Positions 1 through 6,484 of a DNA stretch of 8,246 bases are shown here, piece by piece (positions within the stretch are counted from its first letter, which is position 1; every line of letters begins with the position of its first letter). Origin of the DNA: Flavobacteriaceae bacterium (GTDB lineage Bacteria; Bacteroidota; Bacteroidia; Flavobacteriales; Flavobacteriaceae); the NCBI GenBank assembly GCA_030590765.1, contig JAUVCP010000075.1, forward strand, positions 1 through 8,246, given 5' to 3'. Below the pieces are notes generated by a model that ran no database searches, had not been told where the DNA came from, and saw only the letters and a program-made list of their open reading frames with translations. The position numbers and the translations under genes are program-made.

Positions 1-221
1 CCTGTTTCTTTCCAGTACATATATGCCAGTGATGATTTTGTACCGGCACCATCCGCATGCATTACCAAACAGTAATCTTTATCATTGGTTAAATAATCGG
101 GTACAATTTTGCAAAATGCTTTAGGGAAAAGTCCTTTGTCTACATTTTTGATAGCGTTGTGTACATCTTCTTTTTGTGCAGAAACACCTCTTAAATTGTA
201 TCGATTATCTGATGAACTCAT
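1..221 (-). CDS. purM: Phosphoribosylformylglycinamidine cyclo-ligase (AIR synthase), N-terminal part
   Basis: The visible 73 codons start at ATG 221 and run off the left edge, so this is the N-terminal part only. In the PurM family, FGAM and ATP are converted to AIR in the fifth step of cytosolic purine synthesis. The translation opens MSSSDNRYNLRGVSAQKEDV and later has HADGAGTKSSLAYMYW (about residues 54-69), which corresponds to the DGxGTK substrate/ATP-binding segment of the PurM/PurL superfamily. The opening resembles the Bacteroidota form of the enzyme, often annotated 'AIR synthase-related', rather than the E. coli form. Its ATG overlaps the stop of the upstream protease gene as ATGA, implying translational coupling. 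The catalytic C-terminal half is outside the window, so the exact family member cannot be confirmed. Confidence 0.85.
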   Translation of the reverse strand, partial: MSSSDNRYNLRGVSAQKEDVHNAIKNVDKGLFPKAFCKIVPDYLTNDKDYCLVMHADGAGTKSSLAYMYWKET

Positions 222-673
222 TTTTTGATTTTTTTATGTAATAAATATAAGTACTTTTTATTGTAATCAATAATTGCTTTCCCTTTGTGAAGGATATCGG
301 CGCCAATAATTCCCTGCACAGGTTTTGCTTTTTGTTTGACCAATGCACTATTGATATGCGAAAGGTCTAACAGGATCAAAGGATGTTTTTTTAAAGTAAA
401 CTTGCCAATAGCGAAATTATTCTTTTTTGAAATAAGCGTATCGATTTCTGAAGGTCCGGCACCACTTGCTTTGTGCTCAGATTCTTCGGTAGACAGATCA
501 AAAGTTTCAATCTCCTCAAATCCAACACATGAGTTAGAAGCTCCTGTATCTAAAATAAACAGACCTTTTATTTTATTTATTTTGAGTTTGATCTCAAAAT
601 GATTGGTTACCGTTTTTTTAAGTTTGATGCGTATATAACCCTGCTCGAATAAAAAGTCTTTTAGATGATCCAT
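218..673 (-). CDS. Retropepsin-like aspartic protease, small cytosolic (clan AA)
   Basis: This 151-residue protein carries a single retropepsin active-site motif, FILDTGASNSCVG (residues 39-51, catalytic Asp42). A downstream hydrophobic-Gly motif, GIIGADIL (121-128), is the other hallmark of the fold. With one DTGAS per chain, the active enzyme would have to be a homodimer, as known for retropepsins. There is no signal peptide or membrane segment, so it should act in the cytoplasm, unlike the periplasmic relatives. It starts 3 bp after the pheS stop and its TGA overlaps the purM ATG, placing it inside a housekeeping operon. No Shine-Dalgarno is visible and no earlier in-frame start is plausible. 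The substrate is unknown. Family assignment is firm; the biological role is not. Confidence 0.88.
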   Translation of the reverse strand: MDHLKDFLFEQGYIRIKLKKTVTNHFEIKLKINKIKGLFILDTGASNSCVGFEEIETFDLSTEESEHKASGAGPSEIDTLISKKNNFAIGKFTLKKHPLILLDLSHINSALVKQKAKPVQGIIGADILHKGKAIIDYNKKYLYLLHKKIKK

Positions 674-676
674 AAA

Positions 677-1696
677 TTAGATAATGGATTTAAACTGCTC
701 TAAGAAACGAACATCATTTTCGTAGAACATTCTAATATCCGGAATTTGATACAACAACATTGCGATTCGTTCAATACCCATTCCAAAAGCATAGCCACTA
801 TATTTTTCCGGATCGATATTTACATTTTTCAATACATTTGGATCAACCATTCCACAGCCCATAATCTCCAGCCAGCCAGTTCCTTTTGTTATCTTGTAAT
901 CTATTTCTGTTTCCAACCCCCAGTAAATATCAACCTCTGCACTTGGTTCTGTAAAAGGAAAATAAGAAGGTCGTAATCGAATCTTTGATTTACCGAACAT
1001 TTCTTTTGTAAAATACAAAAGCGTCTGTTTCAAATCGGCAAAAGAAACGTTGGTATCAATATACAAACCTTCCACCTGATGGAAGATACAATGTGCTCGT
1101 GCAGAAATGTCTTCATTTCTAAAAACCCTTCCCGGAGAAATGGTTCTTATCGGAGGATCATTTTTCTCCATATAGCGAACCTGCACAGATGATGTATGTG
1201 TTCTCAATAAAATATCAGGATTTTTTTCGATAAAAAAAGTATCCTGCATATCTCTAGCCGGATGATATTCTGGTAAATTCAATGCGGTAAAATTATGCCA
1301 ATAGTCTTCAATTTCCGTACCTTCAGAAACAGTAAATCCGATTCTTGAAAAAACATCAATAATTTGATTTTTCACAATAGAAATTGGATGTCGTGAACCA
1401 AGTTCAATAGGTTCTGCCGGACGGGTTAGATCTCCATAAATTTTTGCTTCTTTTTTTGATCCTTCCAGTGAGCTTTTTATAGCGTTGACTTTTTCGGTAG
1501 CAGCATTTCTTAAATTGTTCAATGCTTGTCCAATTTCTTTCTTTTGTGAAGCCTCCACATTTTTAAATTCGGCAAAGAGTTGTTTCAAAACTCCTTTACT
1601 TCCTAAAAAATTTATTCTAAAGGCTTCCACTTTGTCTAAAGTGTCTGCATTAAAGCTGTTTATCTCTTCAAGTAATCTGTTTATCTGGTCCTTCAT
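677..1696 (-). CDS. pheS: Phenylalanine--tRNA ligase alpha subunit
   Basis: The 339-residue product is the catalytic class II aminoacyl-tRNA synthetase subunit that charges tRNA-Phe as an alpha2-beta2 enzyme with PheT. An N-terminal helical arm (about 1-85) precedes the catalytic domain. Visible motifs are HPARDMQDTFF (145-155), RTHTSSVQ (165-172), motif 2 GRVFRNE (189-195) with FHQVEG (205-210), PFTEPSAEVDI (247-257), GCGMVDPNVL (280-289) and motif 3 GYAFGMGIERIAML (301-314). I chose ATG 1696 because it gives the usual family N-terminus. The in-frame TTG at 1720 would add eight residues but lies inside the probable -7 promoter box. It heads the cluster with the protease and purM; pheT is not next to it. 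Length is close to the usual ~330-340. Confidence 0.97.
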   Translation of the reverse strand: MKDQINRLLEEINSFNADTLDKVEAFRINFLGSKGVLKQLFAEFKNVEASQKKEIGQALNNLRNAATEKVNAIKSSLEGSKKEAKIYGDLTRPAEPIELGSRHPISIVKNQIIDVFSRIGFTVSEGTEIEDYWHNFTALNLPEYHPARDMQDTFFIEKNPDILLRTHTSSVQVRYMEKNDPPIRTISPGRVFRNEDISARAHCIFHQVEGLYIDTNVSFADLKQTLLYFTKEMFGKSKIRLRPSYFPFTEPSAEVDIYWGLETEIDYKITKGTGWLEIMGCGMVDPNVLKNVNIDPEKYSGYAFGMGIERIAMLLYQIPDIRMFYENDVRFLEQFKSII

Positions 1697-1717
1697 TTTC
1701 AGTTTCAAATTAAACGG

Positions 1718-1725
1718 CAAATTTA
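1718..1725 (-). promoter_or_regulatory. Bacteroidota-type -7 box for pheS
   Basis: Read on the minus strand this is TAAATTTG, an exact match to the TAnnTTTG -7 element of Bacteroidota primary sigma promoters. It lies 21 bp before the pheS ATG, predicting a 5' leader of about 10-15 nt. No clear TTG -33 element is seen 17-23 bp upstream. The same octamer precedes the cytochrome gene and prfA. Confidence 0.55.
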
Positions 1726-1759
1726 CATTTTTTTATTTATGAAATACTTATTAATATTT

Positions 1760-1767
1760 TAACTTGC
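1760..1767 (+). promoter_or_regulatory. Possible weak -7 box for the receiver/ATP-grasp gene
   Basis: TAACTTGC lies 25 bp before the ATG at 1793 and resembles TAnnTTTG with one T missing. It is the best candidate in the 96-bp divergent spacer, but the match is imperfect and there is no convincing -33 element. Confidence 0.25.
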
Positions 1768-1792
1768 ATAAATAATTCAATTCAATTAGAAT

Positions 1793-4700
1793 ATGGAAAA
1801 AAAAGAGCTCCCTGATATAAGGAATTATTGGTTTGAGGAAGTTGCGTTTAATAAGTTAATGCAAAAGAGAATTTATAAGGTTCTTATCGTATGTTCTAAT
1901 TATGATTATTACATGCTTGAAGAAGATGGTAGAATAGATGAACGAATTTTTAATGAATATACGTCTTTAAGTCTTAGATACCCACCTAGTTTTATCCATG
2001 CAAATTCGGTTAGAAGAGCATTAAAAGTACTAAAGTCTGACACAATTGATTTGGTAATTACCTGGTTAGATATTGGAAATTACAAAGCATTTGAAACTTC
2101 AAAAAAGATTAAAGAGGATTTTCCACTTGTTCCAATTGTGGCATTGAGCCATTATTCTTCTGAATTGAGAAAGAAACTTGAAAATGAAAAAGTTACTTCA
2201 ATTGATTTTGTATTTCACTGGAATGGAAATTTAGATATCTTTTTTGCTATTGTAAAACTTGTAGAAGACAGGATGAATGCTGAGAATGATATCAATAAAA
2301 TAGGGGTTAAGGCCATCTTGCTGGTTGAGGATTCATTGCGGTTTTATTCCAGATATTTACCCTTGATGTATAAGGTAATATTAAAACAAACAAGTTCATT
2401 TATGTCTGAAGGATTAAATGAACATCGTAAAACAATGTTGATGAGAGGCAGGCCAAAGATCTTACTAGCAACAACTTATGAAGAAGGTTTAGATTTGTTT
2501 GAGAAATATAAATATAATTTGTTAGGGGTTATATCAGATGTTAGCTATTTCAGAAAAGGTAAAAGAGATAAAGAAGCTGGGTTTTATTTTTTACGATATG
2601 TTAGAAAGTTTAAGCGTTATTTTCCGTTTTTGGTACAATCATCTGATATTAATAATCAAGCAAGTGCCTTGAAACTGAAAGGTAAATTTTTATATAAGTA
2701 TTCAGAAACATTGGGTGATGATATAAAAAAATATATTACAAAGTATTTTTCATTTGGTGACTTTGAATTCTGGGATCCTGTACAATTTAAAGTGGTGGCA
2801 GTTGTAAAAGATCTTAATGGTCTGCAAAAAGTTTTAAAAACAGCATCGGTCGATTCTATACTTTATCATGCCGAACGAAATGAGTATTCTCGATGGTTAA
2901 AATCAAGAGCATTATTTCCTTTATCAGATCTGTTGAGCAAGGTAGAACATACTGATTTTGAGGATTCTGAGGAAATAAGAGAGTTTCTGATCAAATCTAT
3001 TAAAGCATACAGAATTCAGAGATCTAGAGGAGTTATTGCGAAATTTGATAAATTCAAATATGATGAATATCTTAGTTTTGCAAGGATAGGTGATGGGCAT
3101 TTAGGAGGGAAAGGAAGAGGACTGGCATTTATTGACTATTTCTTAAAAAGGCATCGATTGTTTAATAAATTTAAAGATGTTACGATAACAATTCCGAGAA
3201 CTGTTGTATTGAGTACAGATGTCTTTGATGAATTTATGGAAGAACATGAATTAATTCGATTTGCTGCCAAATCAAATAATGATGATGATATATTAAATGT
3301 ATTTATCTCAAAATCACTTCCGCATTGGGTTTTAGATGATATTCGGGCCTTTATAGAAATAACTTCATCACCGCTTGCTATCCGCTCTTCAAGTGTGTTA
3401 GAAGATTCACATTATCAGCCATTTGCAGGTGTTTTTTCAAAATATATGATTCCAAGTACAGATAAAGAAATAATGCTTGAAATGGTTTCCAACGCAGTAA
3501 AATCTGTTATTGCTTCTGCATTTTTCAAGAGTAGTAAAGCTTATTTAAAGGCTGCATCTCATACCATTGAAGAAGATAAAATGGCTGTTATTTTACAGGA
3601 AGTAACAGGAAAGCAGTATGATGATGTGTATTATCCAAACATTTCAGGAGTAGCTCGTTCTGTCAATTTTTATCCAATTGGAGATGAAAAATCTAATGAA
3701 GGAATAGCGAATATTGCTACTGGTTTGGGAGAGATCATTGTTGGGGGAGGCAGTACTTTAAGGTTTTCTCCATACCATGCTAAAAAAATATTACAACTTT
3801 CTTCACCAGGTTCAGCACAAAGAGAAACTCAAAAGTATTTTTACGGATTAGAAATGAATCCGGAAAGCTATAATGTTTCTACGAATGAAGCAGTAAATAA
3901 AAGGAGGATAACATTGAGAAAAGCAAAAGACCATGGCTCATTGAAATTTGTTGCTTCAACGTACGATTTGCAAAATAATATTATTCGCCCGGGTGTGCTA
4001 CACGATGGAATAAGGGTTATTACTTTTGATAATATATTAAAGTATGATAGTTTTCCTTTAGCAGATATTTTGAAAGAATTGTTACGTATAGGTCAGCGAG
4101 AAATGAGGAATGCCATTGAAATGGAATTTGCAGTGAATCTGGATGTGCCAAAGGGAGATCCAAAAGAATTTAGTTTTTTACAGATCCGACCTATTGTTGA
4201 AAGTAATATGGCAAATAGTACGTTGCCAAAGGGTTTTAAAATGTCTGATACCATTATCTATTCAGAATCCGCATTAGGAAATGGAAATTATGAAGGCATA
4301 AAAGATTTTGTTTATGTTAAACCCGATACGTTTAACTCAGCAAATACACGAGAAATTGCAATTGCTGTAGAAAGAATTAACAAAGAGTTTCTTGAAAAAG
4401 AGAAAAACTATATTTTAGTTGGTCCCGGCAGATGGGGTTCAAGTGACCCATGGTTAGGAATACCGGTTGTTTGGCCTCAAATTTCTGCAGCAAAAATAAT
4501 TATTGAAGCAGGTTTGCATGATTTTAGAATTGATCCTAGTCAAGGAACTCATTTTTTTCAAAATCTCACCTCGTTTAAAGTGGGATATCTTACCATTAAT
4601 CCATTCATTGATGATGGCTTTTTTGATCTAGGTTATTTAGATGATCAGAAAGCTGAATTTGAGGATGAATATTTACGACATATTCAATTTGATAAGCCTT

Positions 4701-4825
4701 TAATTACTGTTATAGAAGGTAAAACAAATAAGGCTGCAATTTTTAAAGAGGGCTATACCAAACCTGTTGATAAAAATAATTTAGAAGATTCAATAGATGA
4801 TGTACCACCAGGTGGGTTTATGTAG
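1793..4825 (+). CDS. Receiver-receiver-ATP-grasp protein (PEP synthase/PPDK N-domain-like) with unknown C-terminal domain
   Basis: This 1010-residue protein would usually be labelled 'PEP/pyruvate-binding' or PEP synthase. Residues ~27-160 look like a degenerate receiver: the expected phospho-Asp position in DLVITWLDIG is Trp91. Residues ~172-320 form a second receiver with acidic VED (178-180), phospho-acceptor candidate Asp249 in ISDVSY, Ser283/284 and Lys302. A linker carries HAERNEYSRWL (359-369). The PPDK-type ATP-grasp spans ~425-803: LGGKGRGLAF (437-446), LAIRSSSVLED (528-538), FAGVFSKY (544-551), AVILQEVTG (598-606), GLGEIIVGGG (644-653) and LQIRP (796-800). I see no TSHAA-type phosphohistidine domain and no C-terminal PEP/pyruvate barrel. 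Instead, ~816-985 holds an unrecognised domain with LVGPGRWGSSDPWLGIP (875-891) and QGTHFFQN (917-924). No signal peptide or membrane segment was seen. Domain calls are firm for ATP-grasp and good for receiver 2. The reaction is unknown; classical PEP synthase activity seems unlikely. Confidence 0.85.
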   Translation: MEKKELPDIRNYWFEEVAFNKLMQKRIYKVLIVCSNYDYYMLEEDGRIDERIFNEYTSLSLRYPPSFIHANSVRRALKVLKSDTIDLVITWLDIGNYKAFETSKKIKEDFPLVPIVALSHYSSELRKKLENEKVTSIDFVFHWNGNLDIFFAIVKLVEDRMNAENDINKIGVKAILLVEDSLRFYSRYLPLMYKVILKQTSSFMSEGLNEHRKTMLMRGRPKILLATTYEEGLDLFEKYKYNLLGVISDVSYFRKGKRDKEAGFYFLRYVRKFKRYFPFLVQSSDINNQASALKLKGKFLYKYSETLGDDIKKYITKYFSFGDFEFWDPVQFKVVAVVKDLNGLQKVLKTASVDSILYHAERNEYSRWLKSRALFPLSDLLSKVEHTDFEDSEEIREFLIKSIKAYRIQRSRGVIAKFDKFKYDEYLSFARIGDGHLGGKGRGLAFIDYFLKRHRLFNKFKDVTITIPRTVVLSTDVFDEFMEEHELIRFAAKSNNDDDILNVFISKSLPHWVLDDIRAFIEITSSPLAIRSSSVLEDSHYQPFAGVFSKYMIPSTDKEIMLEMVSNAVKSVIASAFFKSSKAYLKAASHTIEEDKMAVILQEVTGKQYDDVYYPNISGVARSVNFYPIGDEKSNEGIANIATGLGEIIVGGGSTLRFSPYHAKKILQLSSPGSAQRETQKYFYGLEMNPESYNVSTNEAVNKRRITLRKAKDHGSLKFVASTYDLQNNIIRPGVLHDGIRVITFDNILKYDSFPLADILKELLRIGQREMRNAIEMEFAVNLDVPKGDPKEFSFLQIRPIVESNMANSTLPKGFKMSDTIIYSESALGNGNYEGIKDFVYVKPDTFNSANTREIAIAVERINKEFLEKEKNYILVGPGRWGSSDPWLGIPVVWPQISAAKIIIEAGLHDFRIDPSQGTHFFQNLTSFKVGYLTINPFIDDGFFDLGYLDDQKAEFEDEYLRHIQFDKPLITVIEGKTNKAAIFKEGYTKPVDKNNLEDSIDDVPPGGFM

Positions 4826-4869
4826 AAATAATAATTTCAAGACTCTATTTTTGCTAATAATTTAACAAT

Positions 4870-4893
4870 TAAAATTTAGAAGCTAAAATTTTA
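4870..4893 (+). terminator. Weak AT-rich hairpin after the receiver/ATP-grasp gene
   Basis: Arms TAAAATTTAG and CTAAAATTTTA flank a 3-nt AAG loop, pairing 10 bp with one bulged A. Only one G-C pair is present and the following stretch is mixed A/T rather than a clean T-run. It is the only hairpin seen between 4825 and the gdhA promoter, so it may terminate or attenuate, but the base composition makes chance pairing likely. Confidence 0.22.
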
Positions 4894-4936
4894 TTAAATT
4901 TATAAAATAACTTCAAAAAATTCAATTATATGAAAT

Positions 4937-4968
4937 AAAATATTATTAATTTTGTTTGACAATATTTT
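4937..4968. repeat. Inverted repeat flanking the gdhA -7 box
   Basis: AAAATATT at 4937-4944 and its exact reverse complement AATATTTT at 4961-4968 are separated by 16 bp that contain the putative -7 box. The placement suits an operator, but 8-bp A/T-only arms are expected by chance in such AT-rich DNA. Confidence 0.3.
4947..4954 (+). promoter_or_regulatory. Bacteroidota-type -7 box for gdhA
   Basis: TAATTTTG matches TAnnTTTG exactly. It lies 46 bp before the gdhA ATG, predicting a leader of about 35-40 nt, longer than for the neighbouring genes. Only a TTC at 4921 sits near the -33 position. Its presence suggests gdhA has its own promoter rather than depending on the upstream gene. Confidence 0.45.
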
Positions 4969-5000
4969 AAATCAAATTATAAATTATATACCAATATATT

Positions 5001-6338
5001 ATGAATCCAAATGATATAATAAATAATCTGGAATCAAAACATCCTGGAGAAAAAGAATACTTACAGGCTGTTCACGAAGTGTTAGAATCAATAGAAACTA
5101 TTTACAATGAAAATCCGATGTACAAGGCCGCTCAAATTATAGAGCGACTAGTTGAACCGGATAGGATCTTAACTTTTAGAGTTGCCTGGGTAGATGATTT
5201 AGGTAATGTTCAAGTCAATTTAGGGTATAGAATTCAGTTTAACAACGCAATTGGTCCATACAAAGGAGGTTTGCGTCTGCATCCAAGTGTAAATTTGAGT
5301 ATACTTAAATTTTTGGGATTTGAGCAGATATTTAAAAATGCCTTAACTACTCTACCAATGGGAGGAGCAAAAGGAGGTTCAGATTTTAATCCGAAAGGAA
5401 AATCTGATAATGAAATTATGCGTTTTTGTCAGGCATTTATGCTTGAATTATGGCGTATCATTGGGCCGAATACGGATGTTCCTGCCGGAGATATAGGAAC
5501 AGGAGGAAGAGAAATAGGTTATTTGTACGGAATGTACAAAAAACTGCAAATGGAAAATACCGGTATTTTAACTGGTAAAGGATTGAATTGGGGAGGAAGT
5601 TTAATTCGTCCCGAAGCAACCGGATTTGGAGCAACCTATTTTATGAATGAAATGTTGAAAAGGAATAACGATACATTCAAAGGTAAAACTGTTACAGTTT
5701 CCGGATTTGGTAACGTAGCATGGGGTGTTGCTTTAAAGGTTGTTGAAATGGGAGGTAAAATTATTACTATTTCAGGACCTGATGGGTATATTTATGATGA
5801 AGCAGGATTAGATGAAGATAAGATCGAATACTTATTAGAGCTTAGAGCATCAAACAATGACATTGTATCTCCGTATGCAGAAGAATTTCCGGAAGCAAAA
5901 TTTATTCCAAACAAAAAACCTTGGGATATTCCTTGTGATATAGCGATGCCTAGTGCTATTCAAAATGAACTGAATGGTGATGATGCAAAACTATTAATAG
6001 CAAATGGGGTTAAATATATTGCTGAAGTTTCAAATATGGGATGTACTCCTGAAGCAATTGCAGAATTTCATAAAAACAAGATTCCTTTTGGTCCTGGTAA
6101 AGCTGCTAATGCAGGAGGTGTTGCAGTTTCCGGATTAGAAATGTCTCAAAATGCAATGAAACTAAACTGGTCAAATGAAGAGGTTGATGAAAAATTACAT
6201 GTAATTATGAGATCAATTCATGAAGCATGTATAAAATACGGAACAGAAGATGATGGTTTTGTTGATTATGTGAAAGGAGCTAATATTGCTGGCTTTATTA
6301 AAGTTGCTGATGCCATGTTAGATCAGGGTGTGGTTTAA
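5001..6338 (+). CDS. gdhA: Glutamate dehydrogenase, hexameric bacterial type
   Basis: The 445-residue cytosolic enzyme interconverts 2-oxoglutarate plus ammonium and glutamate; family members of this length are the small hexameric type (~445-450). The order of motifs is nearly that of E. coli GdhA: GPYKGGLRLHPSVNLSILKF (85-104, substrate Lys88), FKNALTTLPMGGAKGGSDF (111-129, catalytic Lys124), PAGDIGTGGRE (161-171, Asp164), TGKGLNWGGSLIRPEATG (191-208) and the dinucleotide loop GFGNVAWG (235-242). The turn after the second Rossmann strand reads SGPDGYIYD (258-266). Assimilatory NADPH use is the likely default for this type, but the sequence alone does not settle NADP versus NAD. It has its own putative promoter and a strong terminator, so it is probably monocistronic. 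The upstream same-strand gene lies 175 bp away. Confidence 0.97.
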   Translation: MNPNDIINNLESKHPGEKEYLQAVHEVLESIETIYNENPMYKAAQIIERLVEPDRILTFRVAWVDDLGNVQVNLGYRIQFNNAIGPYKGGLRLHPSVNLSILKFLGFEQIFKNALTTLPMGGAKGGSDFNPKGKSDNEIMRFCQAFMLELWRIIGPNTDVPAGDIGTGGREIGYLYGMYKKLQMENTGILTGKGLNWGGSLIRPEATGFGATYFMNEMLKRNNDTFKGKTVTVSGFGNVAWGVALKVVEMGGKIITISGPDGYIYDEAGLDEDKIEYLLELRASNNDIVSPYAEEFPEAKFIPNKKPWDIPCDIAMPSAIQNELNGDDAKLLIANGVKYIAEVSNMGCTPEAIAEFHKNKIPFGPGKAANAGGVAVSGLEMSQNAMKLNWSNEEVDEKLHVIMRSIHEACIKYGTEDDGFVDYVKGANIAGFIKVADAMLDQGVV

Positions 6339-6353
6339 CAAAATTATTAGATT

Positions 6354-6398
6354 ATACAATAAAAAGTCTGTCAATTCTTGGCAGACTTTTTATTGTAT
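6354..6398 (+). terminator. Intrinsic terminator after gdhA, usable in both directions
   Basis: A 19-bp stem (arms 6354-6372 and 6380-6398) closes a 7-nt loop AATTCTT, with one T-G wobble near the loop. The core is AAAAAGTCTG and CAGACTTTTT, so a T5 run lies on the 3' side in either direction. It starts 16 bp after the gdhA stop. Confidence 0.9.
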
Positions 6399-6405
6399 TA
6401 AAATC

Positions 6406-6436
6406 AAAAAAAACCTTCCGAAATATTCGAAAGATT
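6406..6436 (-). terminator. Intrinsic terminator for the cytochrome c gene
   Basis: Read on the minus strand, the 11-bp stem AATCTTTCGAA / TTCGGAAGGTT closes a TAT loop and runs into a run of eight T (plus-strand A at 6406-6413). Two G-U wobbles form only in the minus-strand RNA; on the plus strand they become A-C mismatches. That orients the terminator to the cytochrome gene, whose stop is about 50 bp upstream. Confidence 0.75.
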
Positions 6437-6441
6437 TTTGT

Positions 6442-6470
6442 AAGTTTAAACTTCTCTTGATTTAAGAGAA
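6442..6470. repeat. Palindrome plus inverted repeat downstream of the cytochrome c gene
   Basis: AAGTTTAAACTT (6442-6453) is a perfect 12-bp palindrome. It overlaps by two bases an inverted repeat TTCTCTT / AAGAGAA (6452-6458 and 6464-6470, 5-nt spacer). Neither is followed by a good T-run, so these look like RNA structure at the 3' end of the cytochrome transcript or a protein site rather than a terminator. Confidence 0.45.
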
Positions 6471-6484
6471 ATACGTAAGCTTTT

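Noticed and set aside
336..602. Open plus-strand frame of 88 codons
   Set aside because: It lies antisense inside the protease gene, whose DTGAS and GIIGADIL motifs establish the real frame; no family resemblance in the antisense product.
746..976. Open plus-strand frame of 76 codons
   Set aside because: It is antisense to the motif 3 end of pheS and has no recognisable features.
1697..1720. TTG start extending PheS by eight residues
   Set aside because: The TTG is part of the TAAATTTG box, and the extension MPFNLKLK is not typical of the family; ATG 1696 fits better.
1485..1742. Open plus-strand frame of 85 codons
   Set aside because: It is antisense to the pheS N-terminal arm and crosses the promoter region; its low-complexity Ser/Phe/Leu content is typical of a reversed Lys/Glu-rich helix.
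4826..5000. Possible small gene or RNA in the 175-bp spacer before gdhA
   Set aside because: The stretch is extremely AT-rich with no sustained open frame, no GC-rich RNA fold and no recognised riboswitch; only a weak hairpin and the promoter-like box are supported.
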